Below are positions 48,881 through 58,961 of a stretch of 64,000 nt of DNA, piece after piece. The notes below the pieces were generated by a model. It made no database searches. It was given only the letters and a program-made list of their open reading frames with translations, and was not told where the DNA came from. A program made the translations under genes and the position numbers. The DNA is from Plectrocnemia conspersa (taxonomy: Eukaryota > Arthropoda > Insecta > Trichoptera > Polycentropodidae). Each line of letters opens with the position of its first letter. Within the stretch, counting starts at the first letter, position 1. The stretch covers positions 62,001-126,000 of the forward strand of contig VTFK01000509.1 of the NCBI GenBank assembly GCA_009617715.1, in the 5' to 3' direction.

Positions 48881-50939
48881 TTTCAAATAATTTTACAGGT
48901 GCTGAAAACAACGCTATTAGCCAGATTTTATGTATGACATGCAAATGAAAGTTTATCACAAAATTAATAATATATTAAGTCTAAATTGCTGGTTTATAAC
49001 CATGTTTTAGTTAACAAGCATAAATTAAAGAGATATAACAAAACAAGTAATAATAAAATAAGGAAAATACAAAAACCTCTTACAAAGTAACATTGTTGAT
49101 GAATCCTGTGGTTGAGAAGGTTTTGATGTGGGTTGAAGCCTTCAATGGAAGTCAGCGACTCTTCCTGGCTTAAAGTGTATTGCGGAAGGTTTTAAGGAGC
49201 TTGAGGTTTTTAAATAAATCTCTCAAAACCTTTAGCTTCCATGTTTATTAATGAACTTTATAAACGCGCCATAAAATAATTTGATATCTCTGTGATCTAC
49301 CCCAGACCAGTTGAAGATCGATATTATCGGTGTACTGACCATTTAGTACAAAAGGTATTTGATAAATTCTCTTAGAACAAATGGTTCTCTACTATTTATG
49401 TTTTTTTTCCGTGTAAAAAACAACATTCAGATGATTTTTTTAAACAAATAATTTTTCGATGCAACAGAATTGGCCTCTGAAATCAGTTTTAACACTTCGA
49501 ATAAACATCGCGTGAGATCAAAAAATTGGCAAATTAATTATTAGTGTCATAATGAGCATTTTATTGATCAAAATAAAAATTATATATCGAGTTTTTTTGT
49601 ATAATGGAAACGCAATAAGCTCGCTGAAATTAAAGTTTTCCAAAATCAGTCATCATAATAAATATTTTGAATATTTTTATAATACATATAACTTAAGGGA
49701 AATGATTAAGACGGTGGTATTTTAATCATTGCAAGGTCTTAAAATTTTTTTTATATAAATGCAATAGACCTTTCAGATGCACAATAATAAAAAAAAAAAT
49801 ATGTCCCCCAGTAAAAGCATTAAAATTTATTACAGCATTAAATTTTGTCCCGAATATTAACGTTGCCCTTAGAAATTTATTAAATTTGTTTTTAACGGCA
49901 AATAAAAATTGCGCACATGAAAATTCCACAGAGAAAAAATTCTGAACATAGGTGATTGTTTGATTGTCAAGTATATTTTACTTTTAATTCCAACTGCCTA
50001 ATATTTTTCTTTATTTTTAAGTAAAAAACTGTGTAATTATAGGAACGTAAGTGTATCATACCAATATAAATTACTAATCCAATTGAAAATATTTTTAAAA
50101 CATTGTATCTTTAAATTTAAATCATATTAAAACATGTTACATAAACAGACATTTTTTTTGTATATATTTACGTATTCTTAAATATGCATACATATATGTT
50201 TATTGATCACCTATGATTAGAATTTTTGTTTTTTTAAATTTTTGCTGTGCGCAATTTTCGTTGGCTTAATAATCACCGAACCTTATCTAACATGAATTAT
50301 GTGATAAATTATGTTTTAAAGAACTCATACAAGAATTTTCAGAGAAAAAAGTGAGACGAAAATTTTTTGATTAAAAACATTTTTTTCACATTTTACTGTC
50401 AATTGTGTTTTTTTAAAACCATTTTTTTAAATACAGTTTAATTATTGTTATTTTTTAAATAGATATTGTATATTTTTGTTATTAGTTTCAAATTTTTTTC
50501 AATTTATTTTGCGTTTTTATTATTTTATAATGTTTTTTTTAAAATATTACTTTTTATGCTTTTTAAAAATTAAATCTTTGAAAGCAATAATAGTATGTAA
50601 AGGACGGCAAAAATAATTTTGGCAGCTTGTCAGAGCTTGCATAATTTATTTATGCATATTAAATCTGGTAATTGTTTTCGTACAAAGTTTGAGAAGCTAA
50701 TCATTGTGTTCCCGGCCGAAATTCCAGGCAGACGAAAAAGAGTAAAACAAAAGTTGGGTACGAACCCAAGGTCAATCGTACTTGTGCTTGTTATTTGCGC
50801 CATGTATTTTGTCAAATTATTATTATTGAAGTCAAATTTTGTGCAAATGAGAAATTCGCGTTACACTGCTTCAATATTTTCATGAACTTACTTCTCTTTT
50901 TAATGATTTTTTAATACGAGATTGCATATTAAAAGGTAC
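48881..50939. other. AT-rich intergenic DNA
   Basis: Mostly A/T runs. At 50619-50885 two opposed frames overlap in a slightly GC-richer patch; the peptides have no domain I recognise, and the patch may be part of an old retrotransposon. Confidence 0.3.
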
Positions 50940-51370
50940 AATATTATTACTATTGAATTGGGGGATTCTTTCTACGCTTTTAGTATATATGGTTAAATTT
51001 CATCGTCTGACATAGTTAGATGATGTACATCAAATACATCAGCGTATTTTGAAATATTGTGGTTCAAAAAATTGATGAATAAGTGCGAAACTCTTCATGC
51101 GTCGCCAATTAAGTACTTCCCGCTGTCATTCCGCACCCTTATAGCCTGCGTAGCTCCAAGATTGCCAGCTATTTCATCCCCCACAATATAAATATGTCGT
51201 TTATCAAGAAATATTGAACCAGTTTTCGTTGGAAAGTTTGTTAGTGATGTTTGCAAATAAGATAAATCAAAGTAAATTCTAAATGAATTATTATGGCGTG
51301 GCGGCCAAGTGCCACCTCTTAAACACAGCTGGGCAACAAGATAATTGCATCCTTCCTAAAATATGGCTAC
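50940..51370 (+). mobile_element. Possible non-LTR retrotransposon C-terminal fragment
   Basis: Plus-strand frames give HQRILKYCGSKN near 51033-51070 and SFRTLIACVAPRLPA near 51124-51165, which resemble the region after the RT domain (VQxRFLKYL...). Strongly degraded; assignment is tentative. It faces the minus-strand RT fragment next to it. Confidence 0.4.
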
Positions 51371-51389
51371 ATTCATTTGCGAGTTGGAT

Positions 51390-51944
51390 GAACTCGTATA
51401 GACGTATCTAATACATTTTTGTATTTTATCAATCATGAGAGAAGTTTTGGCCTCGCAGAAGTTCTAAATTAAGGATTATGTTTCAAGATTGCTACAGAAT
51501 AGGACGCGACTCAAAGTAAAACGCGTTCCTTATAACAAAGCCGAGCACCTCAAAAAACTTGGCACAAATATTATTGTAATGTAGTTTCCATTTCCTATCG
51601 AACGTAATTCCGAGGTCTTTGGTCTGAATCTCTATAGCCAGTTAATTTTTACTTAGACAATAAGAAAACTCCACTGGCAATACAGATCTGGAAAAAGACA
51701 CGACATGGCATTAGCCGATGCTGAAATGTAGACGGAAGTCAGCAGACCATCTCAGCAAAGAATCTATCATATATCAGTCTGTAAAGATGATTAAGAAATC
51801 GTTTGGATGCTTTTGAAGTCATCGGCATACAAATAAAAGTTAAGTTACTATTGGCTATGTCTATTTCATTTATAAATAATATAAAATAGAATGGTCTCAG
51901 GTTGAAACCCTTCGGAACTCCAGAACAGGATGTTATTTAAAGAG
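51390..51944 (-). mobile_element. Non-LTR retrotransposon RT fragment
   Basis: Minus strand encodes SCSGVPKGFNLRPFYFILFINEIDIA near 51860-51935 (family GVPQGSxLGPLLFLLFINDI) and, after a frame change, LYADDFKSIQTIS near 51795-51840. The catalytic YADD is present. Downstream frames are broken. Confidence 0.82.
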
Positions 51945-53395
51945 AATGACGGGGGGCATTTGCCTCCCCCTTGATCTTGGCCAGAAAAATACTACGAATA
52001 TTAATAAAATTGAAATAATAAAAAAAACGACCTGACTGGGCAACTTTTACCCCCCAAAAAAAAAAGCTGAAATGACCAACCATGATTAAAAACCAGAAAT
52101 TCAAGGGTTATTCGTCAAATAAAATCTTAAGAATACAGTTTCGAATCTACCCCAAAATTATTTTTCAAAATATGTAATTTTAGTAAAATCATATCGGAAT
52201 ACATTTTCACCGGTAGCTATATATTTTTTTACAATTAACATATTTTTTTTCTGATAAGTGCTAGCAAAATTATATGATTTCAACTTTTCCATACCTAGTA
52301 ATATATACATTTACATACTTATCATTATTTATATACATGTAATGTGTAAATTCCCCCTCCCCCCCACTTTGAATTTGACCAGATAATTGCATGTCAATTA
52401 CTGTAATAATATGAATTTGAATGAAATCAAAATTATCACTGACTGCCAACTTTCGCCCTCCCCCCTTCCCCATAAAAATATGAAATAACGTTCTTGATTT
52501 TAAACCAGAAATTTTCAGGTTATCGCTCTAAGTAAATCAAAAAAACAGATTCTAATCTAGCATGAAAATATTTTTAAAATGTCATTTCAGTGAAATTATA
52601 TCGGAATACATTTTCACCGGTAGATATATATTTTTAACAGTAACAATATAATTTATCTGGCAGGTGCTAGCAAAATTATATAATTTCAACTTTTTTATAA
52701 GTAGTAATACATTTACATACTTATCATTATTTATTTTCATGTAATGTTACAGTGAATGTTTATGTTTCAGTAAAGTTGTATTTTCACTAATAAAGACCAA
52801 ATACATTTTTACCAGTAGATATACTACCGAATATTTTATTTAACTGATTGGAGCTAGTAAAATTATATGCAGCTCTAAAATGTCTTTGAAACTCAGTTTG
52901 ACAGCTGCGAAACGTCTCTTTTCTGTTCAAACCCAAACCTAACCTAATGAAAGTTCTAAAACGTATTAGTTTTAGAACTTTCATTAGGTCAAGTTCAAAA
53001 TATTTCTCTCAGGGCAAAATAATCGGAAAAAAAAGTACAGATAAATGGCGCATTTCACATATTGCTCCACAGTTTATCTGCATTTCGATATTACACTATG
53101 TTTTAAAAATGCTGTTCTTACTGATTTACTACTAATTGTTGATATGATAGAATTGGTCAAAGTGTATTCAAACCGAATTTTGGTCAATAAGAGGGCGCAA
53201 AAACAATTATCACTTCTCAGAAGTCAAAAATTCACGTCAAAAGCAATAAAATCGTGTCGGCGCCGTCGCAGTGGGAACGCTCGTTCCAAGCGTTCCCACT
53301 GCGACAGCGGCGGCACAATTTTATTGCTTTTGACGTGGATTTTTGACTTCTGAGAAGGGATATTTTTTTGCGCTCTCCTATTGGTTTAGATGTGC
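51945..53395 (+). repeat. Composite repeat, copy C (5' half present twice)
   Basis: The 5' half occurs at about 51945-52345 and again at 52345-52870, each with a G/C-rich opening, a TGAATTTGAATGAAATCAAA-type block, CATTTTCACCGGTAG and TTTTTACAATTAACATA or ATATTTTTAACAGTAACAAT. The 3' half follows from TTTGACAGCTGCGAAACGTC (52898) through AAACCTAACCTAATGAAAGT to the fold-back at 53185-53395. Confidence 0.8.
53185..53395. repeat. Long fold-back at the end of composite repeat C
   Basis: Two arms of about 100 bp in inverted orientation: TCACGTCAAAAGCAATAAAA and CGTCGCAGTGGGAACGC on the left are mirrored by GCGTTCCCACTGCGAC and TTTTATTGCTTTTGACGTGG on the right. The loop is only a few bases around 53281-53289. 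The same structure is in copy B at 30480-30700. The arms also contain the end of a plus-strand frame (53045-53353). Confidence 0.88.
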
Positions 53396-53999
53396 CTTAT
53401 TCGAGTCTCACGTATTTTAAGCCGTAATATTGTTATAAAAAATCTTTTTATGAACGATAATAAAGCGTTCTTACTATGACGGCACGATTGTATTGGTTTT
53501 GACGTGGATTCTAAGCAGGAATGATATTTAGGGGGGAGGGGGAATTTTGGACAGAAAAATGAACGTCATTTTATGAAATACTGTGACTCTTAATTAAATT
53601 AAAATAATAAAAAACGATCACTGCCTGACCCCCCCCCCTCTCTCCCATTGAAAAAAGGCTGAAATGACGTCCCTGCTTCAGAAGGGTTTTTCAGAATCAA
53701 AGGATCCTTTGACAGCACTCCTCCAAATAGCTTTATTAGGTTTTTATAAAAAAACTAGGTTTACCCTTTGTAGTCGTTTTTTTAATAAGTGTTGCCGTAA
53801 GTCCAAGCTATCTTGAATGAATATATTTAATTCATTTTATTTTAATACATGTAAGATATTCTCTATGAGCCGAAAATAGCTTATTTAAAAAAAATCAATA
53901 CCAGATATGTACGACCTAGCTTGATTTTTTATAGTTCACTACTACCATATAGTTTAGAAATAATTACTTCCATAATAATAATAGAAAGAAAACACCAAA
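53396..53999. other. Intergenic DNA with a composite-repeat start
   Basis: About 53460-53510 repeats the right arm of the fold-back, and 53510-53680 resembles the G/C-rich opening of the composite repeat (AAGCAGGAATGATATTTAGG, then a TGAAATACTGTGA block), so a further truncated copy lies here. The rest is AT-rich. Confidence 0.5.
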
Positions 54000-54205
54000 T
54001 CACGCTTCGAACAGGTGTACACAAGCGTGTACGGTGGGTGGTAGTGGATTAATTAATCATCACGATACTCATTCGTGAGATCAATCAGAATTATAATTAT
54101 ATAATAATCACTAATCTCCCAGACACGATAGAAATTCAAAAACACCAAAGTCCGTATGGAATTCGAACCCAGGTCTTTCAGGTCAATAGTCGGAGATTTT
54201 TACCA
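54000..54205 (-). mobile_element. Possible tRNA-derived SINE
   Basis: On the minus strand a GACGAGTGGTAAAAATCTCC (A-box-like) near 54190-54205 is followed about 35 nt on by GGGTTCGAATTCC (close to the B box GGTTCGAATCC) near 54160-54172. A non-tRNA tail follows. The body is not a proper cloverleaf. No second copy is seen in this window. Confidence 0.45.
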
Positions 54206-54784
54206 CTCGTCAAAAATGTAATAAAAAAAAAAGAAAAAAATATTTTTTGTATATTATATCTTTCTAGGTGTATATTATGCGAAATAAATTTTATTTTGGC
54301 AGAATTGACTTTATAGGTTTGGCGACGGGATGGTGACGGGTGGCAATTAGACACAGATTGAGCCGCTGCAGTAGTGTTTTTATTGACGATTAAAGTTGTT
54401 TACATTTGAATGGGGCACGAGCCCGCGACGCGCGCCCGAACAGGCCGAGGGTTGCCATACGAGAGAATAACCGTTACGCCAGTGTTACCCAAGTGCCGCC
54501 AATTTTTGGCCATAACAAAATCTAAATTTAAATGTAAATAGGCCCTAACATAGGTTTAATTATTATTCATAATATAAATAATATTGTATTAATTTAATTT
54601 TTTAAATTGAATGGAATTCAAGAAATGTACATAAAAAAACTCGGGTTTGAGGAGGTTTAAAAATGTCGACTCCACCTCAACAAAGGAGTCCAAAGGGTTA
54701 TAATAAATGTCCAGGCGTTATAGACGTGGTAGCTGCCAGTAAAAAACAGATGTCCAATACTTGTGGACAAAGGACTCGAAAGGG
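54206..54784. other. Intergenic DNA with a repeated segment
   Basis: 54340-54510 shares CACAGATTGAGCCGCTGCAG and CGCCAGTGTTACCC-like blocks with 38736-38945. It is GC-rich, with CGCGACGCGCGCCC in between; no frame of note. The nature is unknown; a solo LTR is one possibility. Confidence 0.4.
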
Positions 54785-55126
54785 TTAATAGTTTTCGCAG
54801 CAAAACTCCACAAAAAACTTGTCAAAGGCTTTTTCTAAATCTACTTGAACTTCCGTATCAAAAGATTAATACACCAATATCGAGATGGATAAAAAGTTGG
54901 TGAATGTGGAATATGTGGTACAAAAACCATGATGTCGATGCGACAAGATTTGCTGGCAGTGATTGTAAATATATTTGTAAAGAATAATTTCAAAGCAGAG
55001 AGCACTATTTCAATATTTGATATACAACTATTTTATGAATTTGGTTGACTTTTGTACATTTCCACAGATAAATGATTTCCACAGGATGACGATGAAATTT
55101 CCACAGAATGACGATGTTTTGAGAGA
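54785..55126 (-). mobile_element. Non-LTR retrotransposon RT fragment
   Basis: Minus-strand residues EVQVDLEKAFDKFFVEF near 54800-54850 (RT block A), preceded in frame-shifted pieces by the HGF-type region near 54900-54950 and a MYKSQP-like start near 55040-55065. Ordered as at 19146-19500. The piggyBac-like element begins right after it. Confidence 0.7.
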
Positions 55127-55130
55127 TTAA

Positions 55131-55918
55131 CACTAGATTTACGAAACCCGTCAATTAGACGTATTTAACTTTTTAAATTGAAAAATCCAAAAAAAAATAA
55201 AAAAAATCTGCATTAACGTATGTTGGTTATTATTGATACAATGATATACAAATATATCACTATCCTTTTTTGTTATCGGACTTTTAATTTTGCGGAAATG
55301 TGGTGTAAAAATAGGCATATACCTATTTTTACGGAAACCCGTCAAATTGACGGATTATGAAAGGACCCATTGTTCTTCCTCTGCTTGCCCTAATTTTGAG
55401 CAGCGAGGCACGTGCTATATGTATTACATCATCAGTATTACGGAAATTCTAGACTTGACTGAGATAGGCCAAGATCTTATAACATCTTTGATTTAGCAGC
55501 CATCAATGCATGGATTTTCTATAAAGAGGTTACTGGAGAAAATATATCTAGAAAAAAAATTATTTTTCAATTGGCTGAAGAACTAGCAAATGACCACAAA
55601 GATATACCTGCTACTAGTTCAAGTTCACCGTCCGTAAATTCCAATATACGGAAGTCTTGCAAAAAAAAATAGGTCTAATAATATTTGTGATAAGTGTAAT
55701 AAGTATGTTTGTGGAAAATGTACACTCAAAATGAATATTATATGTAAGAAATGTAAGAAATGAATAAGAATACATTTTTTTTGTAAAGAATGAATAAAAA
55801 TACATTGTTTTAATATAAAATTAACTAGTTTCATTACAGCAAACGTAATTTTAATATATACGTCAAAATGACGGGTTTCAGTAAAAAATGCATACATTTA
55901 ATGTCAGTAAATCTAGTG
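55131..55918 (+). mobile_element. piggyBac-like element, internally deleted
   Basis: 788 bp with inverted ends CACTAGATTTAC / GTAAATCTAGTG and TTAA on the left (55127-55130); on the right TTTTAA follows the end. A second inverted motif, ACGAAACCCGTCA and TGACGGGTTTCAGT, lies just inside. The plus strand encodes the transposase C-terminus: AINAWIFYKEVTGENISRKK near 55504-55560, LAEELANDHKDIPATSSSS near 55570-55630, then the Cys-rich end CDKCNKYVCGKCTLK and ICKKC near 55689-55760, closing at TGA. One frame change separates them. The N-terminal two thirds are missing. Confidence 0.85.
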
Positions 55919-55925
55919 TTTTAAG

Positions 55926-56281
55926 CAGGGCTGTGGAGTCGTTTAAAAAAAACACGACTCCGACTCCGACTCCGATTCCGATATTTACCAATAACACGAC
56001 TCCACTCCGACTCCGACTCCAACTCCGACTCCGACTCAAAAAAGTTTAATTTTATCAGGTATTTTTGACGTTCTTCTACGCGTTTTATGTTCATACACTA
56101 TACACATTTATCATTACGCAATTAAAATTTCATAAATTTCATAATTTAAAAAAATGCATTTTATATAAAAAATGTTCGGGGTCGCTCATTTTTCACGACT
56201 CCGACTCCGACTCCAACTCCGGCCAAAACACCACGACTCCACGACTCCAACTCCGACTCCGACTCCGACTCCACAGCCCTG
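55926..56281. mobile_element. hAT-type MITE made of GACTCC hexamers, exact 8-bp duplication
   Basis: 356 bp. Ends CAGGGCTGTGGAGTCG and inverted CAGGGCTGTGGAGTCG are the same over 16 bp. GTTTTAAG flanks both sides (55918-55925 and 56282-56289). Inside, long runs of GACTCC units at both ends enclose an AT-rich centre. No coding capacity. Confidence 0.92.
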
Positions 56282-56287
56282 GTTTTA

Positions 56288-56647
56288 AGGCCCACTGTCC
56301 ACGGAGACCCATATTCGTCATTGTACGCCTGCTTGCTGCGTACATATAAACTAAATAAACACTATTGACGGAGCTGCAACGTCACGCTCACGTCGCTGCA
56401 TGTCATGATGACAGTCATCAAGCATGTCAGACGCCTGAGCGTATCGAACTGCGTGAACGTGTAGAAAACAATGGCAATTTCGGCTGCTAAATTTTTTCAG
56501 ATCGTCGAAAAGTACCAGTGTCTTTATAATAGTCATCTTGCAAATTATGCAAGAAAGGATATTACTGAGAAAGCTTGGAGTGAGGTGGTACAAGCGTATA
56601 ATGACGAATACACGTCTATGCCACGACGCCTCCGTGGACAGTGGGCC
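56288..56647 (+). mobile_element. PIF/Harbinger-type mini-element carrying a MADF frame
   Basis: 360 bp. Inverted ends AGGCCCACTGTCCACGGAG and, on the right, CTCCGTGGACAGTGGGCC; TTA on each side (56285-56287 and 56648-56650) fits the Harbinger 3-bp duplication. The left duplication overlaps that of the adjacent hAT MITE. Most of the interior is a single open frame (56471-56656). Confidence 0.82.
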
Positions 56648-56656
56648 TTAGAGTAG
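56471..56656 (+). CDS. MADF-domain peptide of a Harbinger-type element
   Basis: 61 codons from an ATG, intact. Residues 7-46 (KFFQIVEKYQCLYN, DITEKAWSEVV) match the first helices of the MADF/Myb-like DNA-binding domain that is the second protein of PIF/Harbinger elements. The domain's last helix is absent, and the frame then reads through the right inverted repeat to a TAG in the flank. Probably the stub of the element's DNA-binding ORF, not a host gene; whether it is expressed is unknown. Confidence 0.6.
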   Translation: MAISAAKFFQIVEKYQCLYNSHLANYARKDITEKAWSEVVQAYNDEYTSMPRRLRGQWALE

Positions 56657-58816
56657 CAGCAAGGCTGATTTCATGAGCTTTTAAAATTAAATCTTTTTGA
56701 GAGCTTAATAAATAATTTTAACCCATCATAGATCAGAAAGATAATAACATGGATAATTAGAGATATATATTTATTCAATTCATTCTACTGTATAATCAAC
56801 AAATTTCACATACTCACTATCCAACAGTTAAAACTAGTCCATGTTTGTGATATTGAAATAGATTAAATAAAAATAAAACACAAACGTAATGTAAGAAATT
56901 TAATATTACTTTTGTTATGTTTTTTTAATAAATTTTATTAACAACATTATATGACAAATGAGTAATATTAATTTGAATAACTTTAATTTAATAAATAGCT
57001 GTATACAAAAAACACAATATTTACACAATGAGGCATATAATATAGAATAAGCGCATTTCTCTTCAATGTTATAATTTTATATATTTCTCACAATATTACA
57101 TACCGTTGTCTTACAGAAACATTGTATCGATAATGCAAGTATGCAACGACTCCCCTCTCGACCTCCAAGAGAACGTAGTGTGGATGCATCACGTATAAAC
57201 ACAATATACCTTCGAAACATCAAGCGCAGAAAACATGAGACGCCACGATACATACATATTTGTTTAAAACAACAAAACATCATAATATTACAATAATACC
57301 CTCGAGACGCTGAATAATAATAATTGTTAATAAGTCATTGAACACAAATTGAATAGTCAACAGTTTTACATCAGCGGACTGGCATATTTTATTCACTGGT
57401 TTAAATGAATGGAATATTCAAGCGGTTAATCATTTTTTTAATATTTCCCTTAACCTGTATGTCACAACACTCAAATTTTCCAAAATCGCATTAATATATA
57501 ATATATTCGTCCCACTAAAGCGAACAACCGTTTCGAAATAATTACACTATATATTCATTACGATAATTCACTAAATTAGTTTCTCGATACCAATCTAAAT
57601 ATTCGAATACAAGAATTGATTATGTCATGGAGTTGATATTTTCGAGATGCAGTCTACAGATATTCATTTATATAATATATAAATTATTATAGTGTTAGTA
57701 GTGTTCCTTTTCTTTCGTGTACTGAAAAACCTATAACTAACATGATCATGATTACATTATTCATATAATATATAGAATAAAAACAAACACAAATCGTCAT
57801 TAAATCGGAAAATTAACAATCAACAATTCTATATCATTTTACATATATATAAATATATATATATTTATAAAACGCTTCAATACATCCACACCGACATTCC
57901 AATATGACACGATTCGGAACGACTATATAATATATCATCTACTAAACCAATCTATCATACACAGATCAAACCAATGTTTTCGCGGTGACGTTATATTCGT
58001 TCATGTATATTAATATCAAACATGGCAAATTTTAATCCGCATATAGACGTACAAAAATAATAAACTAAAAAAACACGTCAAAAATTTCTTTAAATCACTA
58101 AAACAAACATTGTGCCCCTAAAACGGAAATAATCATTCTCATCCTTTATAGATATAAATCGTAATCGTATTAATTTATAAAAAAATATCTCACATTTTCT
58201 CATATAACATCAATATATGTATATAGCGTTAATTTAGTATATAATAATAATAATACAAATAATATGCTTCAGCAATTCGAAACGATCATACAAATCATAA
58301 TTAAAAAAGCTATCATCAACGCACAATATGCTATATAATTTGTTAATACAATTAGCGTTATATTTACGACACTAAAACTTTAAGTTTTCGCATCGATAAT
58401 AATACAAAGAGGCATATTCAAGTCCCGTAAATACCCATGTTTGCATCGATAACCGTTAAACGTTTTGTTAATACCATTATGACTTTTACAATAATAAGTA
58501 GTAAGTTCAAATAATACGTTATTTATTAATAATTAAAGTTTCGAGTCTTATTTGTAAAACTAGGTTTAATTTAAAAAAAATCGTTGACTAACAAACGTAA
58601 GAAAAAATGTCAGATTCAATAATAACACTTTCGAGTTAACATTTTTATATATATATACTGTTTGAAAAATATTATAACAAATGTAATAGTTGCGTCCCAT
58701 TTCAACAAATCGAAGACGATCCGCCGACATACATAAGTTGATGATAGATGACGTACACGTAAACAATTTTCACTTCTGACTCTTGGCGACTAGACCAATA
58801 TTATGTATTGAAAAGC
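56651..58816 (-). other. Probable long 3' UTR of Patronin
   Basis: No coding exon follows the Patronin stop on this side. About 57060-58816 is free of recognisable repeats although transposons are frequent elsewhere, which suggests transcribed or constrained DNA. A minus-strand AATAAA lies near 56935. The extent is inferred. Confidence 0.4.
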
Positions 58817-58961
58817 TTATATAACTAGTGCCATATCTTTCTTGCTCGGAAGTTGGACTTTCTTGCCTTGCCACAACGAGTTGTGAATCGTAAAAGCGTC
58901 TATTGTAACCGTAAGATGTTTCGTATGCACTTGTGAGAAACATTTACTTCCTGAATTGTAT
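58817..58961 (-). CDS. Patronin: Patronin last coding exon, CKK domain end
   Basis: Acceptor TTTCTTTTCAG. Encodes YNSGSKCFSQVHTKHLTV to KKDMALVI and stop. Short, but an unmistakable CAMSAP C-terminus. Confidence 0.95.

Noticed and set aside
50619..50885. 88-codon plus-strand frame MAACQSLHNLF
   Set aside because: Opposed by an equally open minus-strand frame, with no domain, no splice sites and no repeat match to support either.
54160..54205. tRNA gene on the minus strand
   Set aside because: The A- and B-box-like motifs are present but the arms do not pair into a cloverleaf, so it is listed as a possible SINE instead.
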